Program-made: the position numbers and the translations under genes | Assembly (NCBI RefSeq): GCF_014191355.1 | Contig: NZ_JACHWM010000015.1 | Span: 1-64,000 of the forward strand | Direction of reading: 5' to 3' | Source: Methylobacterium sp. R2-1 | GTDB taxonomy: Bacteria; Pseudomonadota; Alphaproteobacteria; Rhizobiales; Beijerinckiaceae | DNA length: 64,000 nucleotides | Notes under the pieces: model-generated | What the model saw: only the letters and a program-made list of their open reading frames with translations | The model's database searches: none | What the model was told of the DNA's origin: nothing | Shown: one piece after another, positions 50,128 to 59,462 of the stretch | Layout of the letters: every line of letters starts with the position of its first letter | Position numbering within the stretch: position 1 is the first letter of the stretch

Positions 50128-52847
50128 GTGCGTCGCTCCGTCGTCCTGAAGAGCCCGCGCGGACCGGTGTAGAAAAACCACGTGGCCAGGGCGCAGGTGA
50201 TGAAGAAGGCAGCGAAGCCGTAGAGCGCCGCGTCGGCACTTCCGGAGATGTCGATCGAGGTTCCGAACGCCTTGGGGATGAAGAAGCCGCCATAGGCCGC
50301 GATGGCCGAGATGAAGCCGGTGATGGCTGCGCTTTCCCCTTCCGCCCTACGCCGCCGCTCCTCGGTGCTCGCCTGCGGCTCCTGCGCGTCGATGACCCGC
50401 GCCATGATCCCGGGCACCATCTGGAAGGTCGACGCGTTGCCGATACCGCTCGAGAAGAAGAGCAGCAGCGTCATGGCGAAGAAGAGCGGGAAGCTCCGGA
50501 TGTCGAGCGCCCAGATGAGGAGACATGCGAACACGATCATCGAGACGAAGACCCAGAGGGTCACGCGCTCGCCGCCGAGCCGGTCCGACAGCCCACCCGA
50601 GAAGGCGCGTGACAGGGCGCCGACCAGAGGCCCGATGAAGGCGTAGTGGAGTACGTCGACCTCGGGAAAGACGAGCCGCGTCAGGAGCGGGAACGCGGCG
50701 GACATCCCGATGAAGGTGCCGAAGGTGCCGGTATAGAGCCAGCACATCACCCAGGTATGCAGGTGCCGGAAGATCACCAGTTGTTCGGTGAAGGACGCCT
50801 TGGCCGAGGCGATGTCGTTCATGCCGAGCCAGGCGGCGATGACGCCGGCCCCGATCAGCGGCACCCAGAAGAAGCCGGCATTCTGCAGCCAGATCGAGGC
50901 GCCGTCGGGTGTCGTCTGCGGCGCCCCGGAGAGATAGCCGAAGAGTCCCATCGAGACGACGATCGGAACGGCGAGCTGCATCACGCTGACGCCGAGATTG
51001 CCGATGCCCGAATTGATCGCGAGGGCGCGGCCCTTCTCGCTCTTCGGGAAGAAGAAGGAGATGTTGGCGACCGAAGAGGCGAAGTTGCCACCGCCGAAGC
51101 CGCACAGAAGCGCCAGCGCCAGGAAGATCAGGTACGGTGTCTGCGGGTTCTGGACGGCGTAACCGAGGCCGAAGGCGGGGATGAGAAGCGTGCCGGTCGA
51201 GAGCGCCGTCCACAATCGTCCGCCGAAGACGGGCACGAGGAACGAGTAGAAGATGCGCAGGGTCGCCCCGGAAATCCCCGGCGCCGCCGCCAGCCAGAAG
51301 AGCTGATTTGAGGTGAATTTAAAGCCCGCCGCCGGCAACCAGGCCACGACGATGCTCCAGAGCTGCCAGACCGCGAAGGCGAGCGCGAGGCAATAGGTCG
51401 AGATCCAGAGGTTTCGCCGGGCGATGGCGCGCCCCGTGTTCTCCCAGAAGACTGGATCTTCCGGACGCCAGTCCGTCAGGAGATGCGCGTCCTGCGCCCT
51501 CTGCTCCGGCCGACGGCGCTCGTCCGGCGCCAGCCCTTCCCGCGGTGCGCCGACCGGGGTTGCGGAGACACCGATCGGCGCTCGCGGCAGTGCCGCCGCA
51601 TGATCCAGCTTCTGGATCGACACGTGCATCCAGACGAGGGACGCCGTGACGACGAGGAACAACAACGCGAAGCAGGCGGTCCGGACGCCGGTCAGATCCT
51701 CCAGGATGCCGAAGGCGACCGGCAGGAGGAAGCCGCCGAGGCCACCGATCATCCCGACGAGACCGCTGACCGCACCGACGTCCTGCGGGTAATAGACCGG
51801 CACATGCTTGAACACGGCGGCCTTGCCGAGGCTCATGAAGAAGCCGAGCACGAACATGATCACGAGGAACGGGGTGAGCCCCAGGCTCGTCGAGAATCGG
51901 ATCGGCTCCCGGATCCCCTCGATGATGTAGGTCGTCGGCGGATAGGACAGCATGAAGGTGGACACGATGCCCACGCCGAAGGTCCAGTAGAGCACCGCCC
52001 GGGCGCCGTAGCGGTCGGACAGCACGCCGCCATAGATGCGGAACAGGCTGGCCGGCACCGAGTAGAAGGCTGCCAGCATGCCGGCCGAGGACAGGGACAG
52101 TCCGTAGGTAGCAACGAGATAGTGCGGTAGCCACAGAGCCAGCGCGACGAAGCCGCCGAAGACGAAGAAGTAATAAAGTGAGAAGCGCCAGACCTGCGCG
52201 TGGACGAGCACCTTGAACTGGGCCTGGAATGGCTCGCGCGCCGTCTCACCGTCGGCGGCGCTGCGCGGCTCGTCCTTGGTGAAGAGCAGGAAGAGAATGG
52301 CGGTGATGGCGAGACCGGCCGCCCAGACCTCGGCGACACCGCGCCAGCCCATGGCGACCATCACGAAGGGCGCGAGGAACTTGGTGACGGCCGCGCCGAC
52401 GTTGCCGGCTCCGAAGATGCCGAGCGCGGTACCCTGTCGTTCCGGCGAGAAGAAGCGCGAAACGTAGGGCACGCCCACGGAGAAGGTGCCCCCGGCCAGC
52501 CCGACGACGAGGCCGGCGATAAGCATCTCCAAGTAACTATCGGCCCAGATCAGCGCGTAGGTCGCGGCCGCAGAGACGAACATGAGCGCTGCGAAGATCT
52601 TGCGGCCGCCGTAGCGGTCGGACCACATGCCGAGAAACAGCCGCGAAACCGAGCCGGATAAGATCGGGGTGCCGACGAGAAGACCGAATTGGCTCTCGGA
52701 CAGGCTCAGCTCATCCTTGATCCCGATGCCAATGATGGCAAAGATCGTCCAGACCGCGAAGCTGGCCGTGAAGGCTGCGGTACTTGTCCAGAGAACCTGA
52801 TCGGCTTTTTCGGCTGCGCCGCTTGGCGAAGTAACCAGTGTTGCCAC
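50124..52847 (-). CDS. narK: nitrate/nitrite transporter, NarK1-NarK2 fusion
   Basis: A 907-residue protein made of two complete MFS transporters. The first (~1-405, 12 helices; WTIFAIIGIGIKDELSLSES, DRYGGRK) resembles NarK1 (nitrate/proton symport). A ~60-residue hydrophilic linker (~405-465) joins it to the second (~466-907, 12 helices; GGNFASSVANISFFFPKSEK) resembling NarK2 (nitrate/nitrite exchange). The signature of the nitrate/nitrite porter family is in both. Such fusions are known in Paracoccus. It leads the operon and overlaps narG by four bases. Confidence 0.93.
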   Translation of the reverse strand: MATLVTSPSGAAEKADQVLWTSTAAFTASFAVWTIFAIIGIGIKDELSLSESQFGLLVGTPILSGSVSRLFLGMWSDRYGGRKIFAALMFVSAAATYALIWADSYLEMLIAGLVVGLAGGTFSVGVPYVSRFFSPERQGTALGIFGAGNVGAAVTKFLAPFVMVAMGWRGVAEVWAAGLAITAILFLLFTKDEPRSAADGETAREPFQAQFKVLVHAQVWRFSLYYFFVFGGFVALALWLPHYLVATYGLSLSSAGMLAAFYSVPASLFRIYGGVLSDRYGARAVLYWTFGVGIVSTFMLSYPPTTYIIEGIREPIRFSTSLGLTPFLVIMFVLGFFMSLGKAAVFKHVPVYYPQDVGAVSGLVGMIGGLGGFLLPVAFGILEDLTGVRTACFALLFLVVTASLVWMHVSIQKLDHAAALPRAPIGVSATPVGAPREGLAPDERRRPEQRAQDAHLLTDWRPEDPVFWENTGRAIARRNLWISTYCLALAFAVWQLWSIVVAWLPAAGFKFTSNQLFWLAAAPGISGATLRIFYSFLVPVFGGRLWTALSTGTLLIPAFGLGYAVQNPQTPYLIFLALALLCGFGGGNFASSVANISFFFPKSEKGRALAINSGIGNLGVSVMQLAVPIVVSMGLFGYLSGAPQTTPDGASIWLQNAGFFWVPLIGAGVIAAWLGMNDIASAKASFTEQLVIFRHLHTWVMCWLYTGTFGTFIGMSAAFPLLTRLVFPEVDVLHYAFIGPLVGALSRAFSGGLSDRLGGERVTLWVFVSMIVFACLLIWALDIRSFPLFFAMTLLLFFSSGIGNASTFQMVPGIMARVIDAQEPQASTEERRRRAEGESAAITGFISAIAAYGGFFIPKAFGTSIDISGSADAALYGFAAFFITCALATWFFYTGPRGLFRTTERRT

Positions 52848-52951
52848 AAGCGTTTCTCCGGTCCGGGCTTGCCGAATGGGCGCGTAAGGCAGACGTGTAG
52901 AATTACTATCCGCGATTAGATTTCGCAGGCGTCACGCTATGATTGCGCATT

Positions 52952-52998
52952 CCTGTCATAGAGGCGCTATGTGCAGCGATCTGCCCCCAAATGACAGG
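52952..52998. promoter_or_regulatory. inverted repeat in the nar upstream region
   Basis: CCTGTCAT (52952-52959) and its complement ATGACAGG (52991-52998) are 31 bases apart, about 105-150 bases upstream of narK. Each is flanked by a GCGC. The position suits an activator or a looping site for the nar promoter. No FNR (TTGAT-N4-ATCAA) site is obvious. The rest of 52848-53081 holds no gene. Confidence 0.4.
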
Positions 52999-53081
52999 GC
53001 GCATGATCAGTACACCCGGCGAGCGAATAGGGTGACTTGTGGGAATGCTAGCCTGTATCCTGCAGGTTGTACATAGATCAC

Positions 53082-53240
53082 ATGTTAAAATCGCTGTTCG
53101 GCTCTCTACGGAAAGGTCAAGCCTACAGATGGCAGATGGACAATGGCGGTCGCGGATGGCGGGTCACCGGCAAGCGCCTCGGCCGCGAGGGCGAAGAGGT
53201 GACGACCGCAGGACCGTGGAGCACCGATTCGAGACGCTGA
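53082..53240 (+). CDS. 52-residue conserved-looking small protein
   Basis: A 52-residue basic protein starting MLKSLFGSLRKGQAYRWQ, then VTGKRLGREGEEV. The balance of residues and third-position G/C bias look coding, although it is short. There is no strong ribosome site. It lies on the opposite strand to narK and the PBP gene. No family recognised. Confidence 0.45.
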   Translation: MLKSLFGSLRKGQAYRWQMDNGGRGWRVTGKRLGREGEEVTTAGPWSTDSRR

Positions 53241-53385
53241 AGGCCGGATGGGAGCTGCCCGATTCCTGAACCGGATCTAGGCAAGAAGCCGGCCGTACGC
53301 TTCGCCGGGCTCTCAGCGGCCCGCACCCGTCACCGCCGCGAACCGGCCTCTCGGCGAACCATGGCTGCTGCCATGCTCTTGCCTC

Positions 53386-55896
53386 TCATCGCTCCCGCTG
53401 CCACAGCCCGGCGCGCTCGGCACGGGCCTGATCCTCGGCCTCGATCAGGTCGCTCGGTGCATCCTCGCTCGCCCGCGCGCCGCCAGCCGTCACGATGAGC
53501 GAAGCGAGATCGTCGCCGTCCAATCGGCAGCGCGCGGAGGCCGGATCGCCGGAGCACACGACCTCGCGGCGGCGCAGGTAGCGCGCGAGCTGTCGGGCTA
53601 GCGCGCCGCCTTCGCCGACGACGCCGAGCAGATGCACCTTGCGGCCGCGGACCGTCAGCGTACCGGTATCGACCACCTCAGGCACGCCGCGCACCTCGCC
53701 CGCAGCGGGCGTGGGGGCGGAGGAGGGGGCCACGGCCACCGCCGGGGTCGGCTCGGCCCGGGCTGCGGAGGGTGCCGGGCGCTTGCGGCCCTTCAGCACC
53801 TTCTGCGCCCGCTCCACGAAATCGTGGAAGACGCGGGCCGGGATGTCGCCGCCGGTGACCTTGTTCATCGGCGCGTTGTCGTCATTGCCGACCCAGACGC
53901 CGACGATCATGTCCGGGGAAAGCCCGACGAACCATGCGTCGCGGTAGTCCTGGCTGGTGCCGGTCTTGCCGCCGACCGCGAGTCCGTTGATCCGCGCCGC
54001 CTTTCCGGTGCCGGAATCCACCACTGCCTGGAGCGAGTCGAGCATCATCGACTGGACCTGCGCGTCCATCGCCGCGCCGGGCTTCGGCGTCGGGCGCTGG
54101 TAGAGCGGCTGCGGCGTGTTCCCGCGGACGGCGCGGACGAGATATGGCTCCACCGGAATGCCAGGTCCGAGCACGCCGGCATAGGCGCGGGTCATCTCAA
54201 GAAGCGTGACGTCCGCCGTGCCGAGCGCGAGGCTCGGCACCTCCGGCAGGTCCGACTGCACGCCGAGCCGGCGCGCCTCGGCGACGATGGCGGGAATCCC
54301 GACCTCCTCGCCGAGCTGGGCGGCGATGGTGTTGACCGAAAGCGCGAAGGCCGAGCGCAGCGGCAGCGCGCCGCGGAAGCGGTTGTTGGAGTTCTGCGGC
54401 TCCCACTCGCCGATCTGGGTCGGGCGGTCCACGAGCACGCTGTCGGGGAAGTAGCCCCGGCCATAGGCAGCGAGATAGACGAACAGCTTGAACAGCGAGC
54501 CGGCCTGCCGCTTGGCCTGGGTCGCGCGGTTGAACTGGCTGTCCTCGTAGTCGCGCCCACCTACCATGGCGAGGATCGCCCCGTCGGGGGCCATCGCCAC
54601 CAGCGCGCCCTGGCCGACCTTCTTCTTCCCACCCTCGCCGTCGAGGCGGCGGGCGAGCACGCCCTCGGCGAGGCTCTGGAGGTCGAGATTGAGGGTCGAG
54701 CGCACGGTAACGTCGCCCGGCTCCTGCGTCAGCCGCTTCACGTCGCCCTGGACCGCGTCGAGGAAGTAGTTGGTGCCCGGCGGCGTCTCGGGCGGCGTGT
54801 GCAGGGTCAGCCGCTCCGCCCGGGCCTTGTCGGCCTCGGCTTGGCTGATCGCGCCGATCTCGACCATGGCCTGGAGCACGAGGTCGGCTCGCTCCTTGGC
54901 GCCGCCGAAATTGCGCGTCGGGGCGAGCTGCGAAGGCGCCCGCACGAGCCCCGCCAGCATCGCTGCCTCCGGCAGGGTCAGCTTCTCGGCCCCATGCCCG
55001 AAGTAGCGCCGTGACGCCGCATCCGCCCCGTAGGCGCCCGCGCCGAAATAGGCGGTGTTGAGGTAGCCGACGAGGATCTCGGGCTTCGTCAGGGTGCTCT
55101 CCAGGCGAAGCGCCAGGAAGGCTTCTTGGATCTTGCGCTTGAGCGTCTTCTCCTGGGTGAGGGAGGTGAGGCGAGCATATTGCTGGGTGATGGTCGAGCC
55201 GCCCTCGCGCACGCCGCCGCCGGTCGCGTTGCGCCACACGGCGCGGGCCATGCCGCGCAGGTCGATGCCCCAGTGGCTGTAGAAGCGGCGGTCTTCGATC
55301 GCGATGATGGCCTGGGCGAGCCGGGGCGGCAGCGTCTTCTCGGTCAGCTTCTCGCCCTGGAACGCGCCGCGGGTGGCAAACGAGCGGCCGTCCTCGGCCT
55401 CGACCACGAGGGCGCGCTGGGCAGCTTCCGGTGCCACCCCGCCGAGCGGCGGCAGCGTGGCGAAGGCAGCGAAGACGTAGCCTGCCAGGATCACCAGCGG
55501 CAGGCCGACGAGAACGGCCCCTCCGATGAGCCAAGGGCGACGGCGGCGGGGAGGGCGGCGGAGAGGGTGGGCCGGGCGATGGTCGAAGGGACGGTTGAAG
55601 GGGCGATCTTGGGCGTCCTGCCAGTCGACCGGCACCGGATCCGCGACGGCGGCTGCCGGCGCGGCGCGCTGCCCGGTCGAGCGGAAGCGGTTCGCAGTTC
55701 GGGCGAAGATCGGGGCCGTCCCCTTGACCGCTCCCTTGGCGACGGCGGCTCCGCTGCGCCAGGCGCTGCGCCCCGCGCTACCGGCGAGACGGCCGAGCTG
55801 GCGTGTGAGCAGGGCTGCCGCCCGCGCCGCTTCGCGTGCCGCGACCCGCGTCTCGGTTCCGTCCTCGCCCGGCCTGTCCGGTCCTTGCGCTGTCAT
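53386..55896 (-). CDS. class A penicillin-binding protein (PBP1A type) with a C-terminal nuclease-like domain
   Basis: An 836-residue bifunctional murein synthase. Residues ~1-120 are a basic, Pro/Ala-rich cytoplasmic tail; one membrane segment at ~122-145; glycosyltransferase at ~165-345 with Glu201 in EDRRFYSHWG and GGSTITQQ; transpeptidase at ~395-695 with Ser467 in GSLFK, SVN (520) and KTG (644). The C-terminal ~100 residues (~738-834; VVDTGTLTVRGRKVHLLGVV, REVVCSGD, DLIEAEDQARAERAGLW) resemble the staphylococcal-nuclease (thermonuclease) fold, not part of standard PBP1A. All PBP catalytic residues are present. Confidence 0.9.
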   Translation of the reverse strand: MTAQGPDRPGEDGTETRVAAREAARAAALLTRQLGRLAGSAGRSAWRSGAAVAKGAVKGTAPIFARTANRFRSTGQRAAPAAAVADPVPVDWQDAQDRPFNRPFDHRPAHPLRRPPRRRRPWLIGGAVLVGLPLVILAGYVFAAFATLPPLGGVAPEAAQRALVVEAEDGRSFATRGAFQGEKLTEKTLPPRLAQAIIAIEDRRFYSHWGIDLRGMARAVWRNATGGGVREGGSTITQQYARLTSLTQEKTLKRKIQEAFLALRLESTLTKPEILVGYLNTAYFGAGAYGADAASRRYFGHGAEKLTLPEAAMLAGLVRAPSQLAPTRNFGGAKERADLVLQAMVEIGAISQAEADKARAERLTLHTPPETPPGTNYFLDAVQGDVKRLTQEPGDVTVRSTLNLDLQSLAEGVLARRLDGEGGKKKVGQGALVAMAPDGAILAMVGGRDYEDSQFNRATQAKRQAGSLFKLFVYLAAYGRGYFPDSVLVDRPTQIGEWEPQNSNNRFRGALPLRSAFALSVNTIAAQLGEEVGIPAIVAEARRLGVQSDLPEVPSLALGTADVTLLEMTRAYAGVLGPGIPVEPYLVRAVRGNTPQPLYQRPTPKPGAAMDAQVQSMMLDSLQAVVDSGTGKAARINGLAVGGKTGTSQDYRDAWFVGLSPDMIVGVWVGNDDNAPMNKVTGGDIPARVFHDFVERAQKVLKGRKRPAPSAARAEPTPAVAVAPSSAPTPAAGEVRGVPEVVDTGTLTVRGRKVHLLGVVGEGGALARQLARYLRRREVVCSGDPASARCRLDGDDLASLIVTAGGARASEDAPSDLIEAEDQARAERAGLWQRER

Positions 55897-56113
55897 CGCG
55901 AACCGTTCGCCGCCCGCCGGAAATCAAGCATCATGGGGCGGACCTTAGCGGAGCGGGGGCCGGCAAGGCTACGCGCGCGAAGGGGGAGGACGGCGAACGG
56001 GGCGGACGGGTGACCTCGGCGACACGCTTGGGCACCGTTCCCGTCGCCCGCGCTTCCATCGCGGAATCCGGTGTGCGTCAGGTGCCGAATCTGCCGAGGC
56101 CAGGATAAGGAAT

Positions 56114-57385
56114 ATGATCCCGGCCGGTTTTCCTGGACACGCGACCTTGACCCGCTCTCCGCTTCTTCGCCGGCCCTCTCCTTGGATCGCGCTCGCCTGC
56201 GGCGCGGTGATCGTGACGATTGCCATGGGAATCCGCCAGGGCTTCGGTCTGTTCATGCGGCCGGTCGAGCTGGATCTCGGCGTCGGACGCGAGAGCTTCG
56301 GCCTCGCCATGGCCGTGCAGAACCTGATCTTCGGGCTGGCTCAGCCCTTCATCGGGGCAATGGCGGACCGGTACGGACCCGGACGCGTCGCCGCCGCCGG
56401 CGGCCTCCTCTACGCCGTCGGCCTCGCGCTGGCGGCCGTCGTGTCCTCGGCGCTCGGCCTCACCGTCACGCTCGGTTTCCTGGTCGGGCTGGCCATGACC
56501 GGCGTCACCTTCGTCGTCGTGCTCGGGGCGGTCGTGCCGCTGATGCCGCCCGGGCGCCGGGGCGCGGCCGCAGGCATCGTCACGGCGGGTGGCTCAGTCG
56601 GGCAGTTCCTGCTGGTCCCGGCCACGCAGATCGCCGTGGACGGACTCGGCTGGCGCGGGGCGCTGCTCACCGGCGCAGGGCTCGCCGTCCTGATGGTGCC
56701 GCTCGCCCTCGGCATCGCCCGGAAAGCCGCCTCCGGCGCGGCGCGGACGACTGCGACATCGGACGAGATCTCGTTCGGTGCCGCCCTGAGGGAGGCGGCC
56801 GGCCATCGCGGCTATTGGCTTCTGAATGCAGGCTTCTTCGTCTGCGGCTTCCATATCGCCTTCGTCTCGACCCACCTGCCGGCCGTCCTGACCGATGCCG
56901 GCCTCGATCCGGGGATCGGCGCCCGCGCGCTGGCCCTGATCGGTCTGTTCAACATCCTCGGCTCCTACGCCTTCGGAATCGCCGCCGACCGGTTGCGCAA
57001 GAAGTACGTTCTGTCGTGGATCTACTTCGCCCGCGCCGCCGTGATGGCGCTATTTCTCGTCTTCCCGCTCAGTCCGCTCTCCGCGACGCTGTTTGCCTGC
57101 GCCATCGGCTTCCTCTGGCTCGGCACCGTCCCGCTGACGAGCGGCCTCGTCGGACAGATCTTCGGCGTGCGCTATCTCTCGACCCTATTCGGCATCGTCT
57201 TCATGAGCCATCAGGTGGGTGCCTTCTTAGGCGCGTGGGGCGCGGGTGCCATTTTCGCTCGCACCGGCTCCTACGACGCGGCCTGGACCCTCTCGATCGG
57301 CATCGCCCTCTTGGCCGGCCTCCTCAACTTGCCGATCCGCGACGTTCCGCTGGCGCGCCGTGACGCGCAGGCGAGGCCGGCATGA
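56114..57385 (+). CDS. MFS transporter
   Basis: A 423-residue major facilitator with 12 membrane segments. MGIRQGFGLFMRPVELDLGV and ADRYGPGR in loop 2-3 match the monocarboxylate/organic-acid group. The substrate is unknown. Its stop overlaps the start of a small membrane-protein gene as ATGA, so the two are coupled. Confidence 0.85.
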   Translation: MIPAGFPGHATLTRSPLLRRPSPWIALACGAVIVTIAMGIRQGFGLFMRPVELDLGVGRESFGLAMAVQNLIFGLAQPFIGAMADRYGPGRVAAAGGLLYAVGLALAAVVSSALGLTVTLGFLVGLAMTGVTFVVVLGAVVPLMPPGRRGAAAGIVTAGGSVGQFLLVPATQIAVDGLGWRGALLTGAGLAVLMVPLALGIARKAASGAARTTATSDEISFGAALREAAGHRGYWLLNAGFFVCGFHIAFVSTHLPAVLTDAGLDPGIGARALALIGLFNILGSYAFGIAADRLRKKYVLSWIYFARAAVMALFLVFPLSPLSATLFACAIGFLWLGTVPLTSGLVGQIFGVRYLSTLFGIVFMSHQVGAFLGAWGAGAIFARTGSYDAAWTLSIGIALLAGLLNLPIRDVPLARRDAQARPA

Positions 57386-57507
57386 GCGGGCGGGACGAGC
57401 TCGTCGTCCTCGCCCTTCTCGGCGCGCTGACTCTCGCCGGGGCACTCCTGTGGGCCCAGGAGGGCGTGACGCTCTGGCTTCGCGCTAGCTTTCTCCTCTG
57501 CCTCTGA
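57382..57507 (+). CDS. 41-residue small membrane protein
   Basis: A 41-residue protein with one hydrophobic helix (LVVLALLGALTLAGALLWAQ) and a short second hydrophobic end. Its ATG overlaps the MFS gene stop as ATGA, the main evidence that it is real. It may assist that transporter or be an independent small protein. Confidence 0.55.
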   Translation: MSGRDELVVLALLGALTLAGALLWAQEGVTLWLRASFLLCL

Positions 57508-57520
57508 GCCGGTGTCCGCC

Positions 57521-57619
57521 TCACCGCGCGATGGCGCGGATGAAGTAGACGAGCGCCGTGAAGGCGATGAGGCTCAGTCCGTAGAGCGCGGCGAACCAGA
57601 GGAAGCGCCGGGCGCTCAA
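57521..57619 (-). CDS. CydX-like small subunit of the bd oxidase
   Basis: A 32-residue one-helix protein (RRFLWFAALYGLSLIAFTAL) starting with TTG that overlaps the cydB stop as TTGA. Small one-helix proteins of this kind (CydX, CioZ/DUF2474) follow cydB in many genomes and stabilise the oxidase. Size, helix and position fit; the sequence alone is too short to name the subtype. Confidence 0.6.
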   Translation of the reverse strand: MSARRFLWFAALYGLSLIAFTALVYFIRAIAR

Positions 57620-58659
57620 TGGTAGCTCGCCGCGTTGGGATTCTCCTCGATCTTGCCCCGGAAGACCCAATAGGCATAGGCCGTGTAGGCGAGCGTCAGC
57701 GGCATCACTACCGAGTAGCCGACGAGGGCGAATTGCAGGGCCGAGATCGCGTTGGCGGCCTGCCAGATCGTGAGCTTCGGCGGCACGATGTAGGGGAACA
57801 GGCTGATCGCGAGCCCGAGAAAGCCCAGCAGGAACAGGGCGATCGAGAGGAGGAAGGGCGCGACCTCGCGCCCGTTCTCGATCGCCTTCCAGATCCGCCA
57901 GCAGACGAAGGCTGTCAGCAGCGGCACGGGCGCGACGAACAGCACGTTCGGCCAGGAGAACCAGCGCCACTGGATATGCAGTCCGAGGAACGGCACCCAG
58001 GCGCTGACGATGGCCATCGAGACGACGGTGCCGATCAGGAACTGCTTGGCCTTGATCCGCGACCAGATCTCCAGCTCGCCCGAGGTCTTCATCACGCACC
58101 ACGTCGCGCCGAGCAGGCCGTAGCCGCAGACGAGGCCGATGCCGGTCATGACGCTGAAGGGGGTGAGCCAGTCGAGGGTGCCGCCGGAGAAGCCCCGGCC
58201 CTCGGTCTGGAAGCCCTGGACGAAGGCACCGAGCACCATGCCCTGCGCGAAGGTGGCGATCAGCGAGCCGTAGTGGAACGCATTGTCCCAAACCACCTGT
58301 GAGCGCTCGGCCTTGAAGCGGAATTCGAAGGCGACGCCGCGGAAGATCAGCGCGATCAGCATCAGGATGATCGGCAGATAGAGCGCCGGCAGCAGGATCG
58401 CGTAGGCGACTGAGAAGACCGCGAACAGCCCTCCGCCGCCGAGCACGAGCCAGGTCTCATTGCCGTCCCAGATGGGCGCCACCGAGAGCATCATCCGGTC
58501 GCGCCAGTTGCCGGGGCGCGCGGCGGTGAAGAGGATGCCGACCCCAAGGTCGAACCCGTCGATGACGACGTACATCGCCACCGCGAGCGCCAGCAGGCCC
58601 GCCCAGACCAGCGGCAGCCAGAAGGCCAAGCCCTCGTACTCGTTCCCGAAGCCGAACAT
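57616..58659 (-). CDS. cydB: cytochrome bd-type quinol oxidase subunit II
   Basis: A 347-residue protein with eight to nine membrane helices; the YVVIDGFDLGVGIL, PIWDGNETWLVLGGG and later PYIVPP segments are CydB signatures. With CydA it reduces oxygen with quinol. GGGAAGGTG precedes the ATG. No cydA gene lies upstream or anywhere in this window, unlike the normal cydAB operon, so the partner must be elsewhere or absent. Confidence 0.92.
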   Translation of the reverse strand: MFGFGNEYEGLAFWLPLVWAGLLALAVAMYVVIDGFDLGVGILFTAARPGNWRDRMMLSVAPIWDGNETWLVLGGGGLFAVFSVAYAILLPALYLPIILMLIALIFRGVAFEFRFKAERSQVVWDNAFHYGSLIATFAQGMVLGAFVQGFQTEGRGFSGGTLDWLTPFSVMTGIGLVCGYGLLGATWCVMKTSGELEIWSRIKAKQFLIGTVVSMAIVSAWVPFLGLHIQWRWFSWPNVLFVAPVPLLTAFVCWRIWKAIENGREVAPFLLSIALFLLGFLGLAISLFPYIVPPKLTIWQAANAISALQFALVGYSVVMPLTLAYTAYAYWVFRGKIEENPNAASYH

Positions 58660-58728
58660 CGTCGCACCTTCCCGGCAAGTGGCACCCGTCCGTTATAGGA
58701 GCACCGCCTCTTCAGGCCAGAACCGCGC

Positions 58729-59073
58729 TCAACGCGATGCGGGTCCCCGCCATGATGGCTGGCGGTCGGTGGCCGAGAGCGTATCGGCGGAAGGACGCGG
58801 CGATGAAGCCTGTCCGGCGATCTGTCCCGTGACGTGCCGGGCGACGGCATCCGCCCCGATCCGTACCATTTCTTCGCGGGTCTCCGGCGGAAGCGCGTTC
58901 ACGGCGTTCACCAGCGCGCCAATGCCACCCGTGGTCAGGTGATCCATCGCGTCGCCCGTCGCGATCCCCGTCGTGGCGGCGCGGGGTGTGGCCGAAGATG
59001 GCCCGTCCTGGCGCTGAAGCGCGAGGTAGGAGAGGGCGCCGATCACGAGGGCGGCGCGCAGGAGAAACGACAT
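58729..59073 (-). CDS. small exported or membrane-anchored hypothetical protein
   Basis: A 114-residue protein with an N-terminal hydrophobic helix (FLLRAALVIGALSYLALQ) and a polar remainder containing one predicted amphipathic helix (GIGALVNAVNALPPETREEM). It occupies the place where cydA would be expected, but resembles no oxidase part. The frame is open much further upstream; this ATG is chosen because it starts the hydrophobic helix. No family recognised. Confidence 0.55.
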   Translation of the reverse strand: MSFLLRAALVIGALSYLALQRQDGPSSATPRAATTGIATGDAMDHLTTGGIGALVNAVNALPPETREEMVRIGADAVARHVTGQIAGQASSPRPSADTLSATDRQPSWRGPASR

Positions 59074-59462
59074 CGATCCGGTTCCAGAGGGCACTGCTTC
59101 GCCGGCGCGGCCGGCGGAGGTCGATGGTCCGATCCTGCCATCGTCACGGCACCGCCGGATGAAGCGCGTCGGCTCAAAACGCCGACGTGGTGAACGAAGC
59201 CTTTTTTCCGGGAAGCCCGCCCTCTCGGCGGCCGGTTTACCCTCTGTGGAGCGCCGCTCCGGCCACCTCCGGGTGCTGTGAAGAACGGGGATTTGCGCCT
59301 CAGCCGGAGCCAGCAGGCGCCGGCAAGCATCGCGGTCGGCGGCAAGTGAGCGACCCTTTTCATCCTCGCTTAAACCGCCTCTGCGACGGTTTCCTCGAAG
59401 ATCGTAACGAGCAGTCGAGGGGCGCGAGACACCCGTTTTCCGGGTCAAAGCTTGCGCTGTGC
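59074..59462. other. intergenic region with a strong hairpin
   Basis: 389 bases between divergent genes. A perfect 7-bp hairpin (CGTCGGC/GCCGACG) lies at 59167-59187, with a TTTTTT run a little beyond. Promoters of both neighbours must be here. No gene is supported, although frames are open across it. Confidence 0.4.

Noticed and set aside
48292..50172. A 626-codon plus-strand frame opposite narG
   Set aside because: It is antisense to the conserved narG coding sequence and has no ribosome site or domain.
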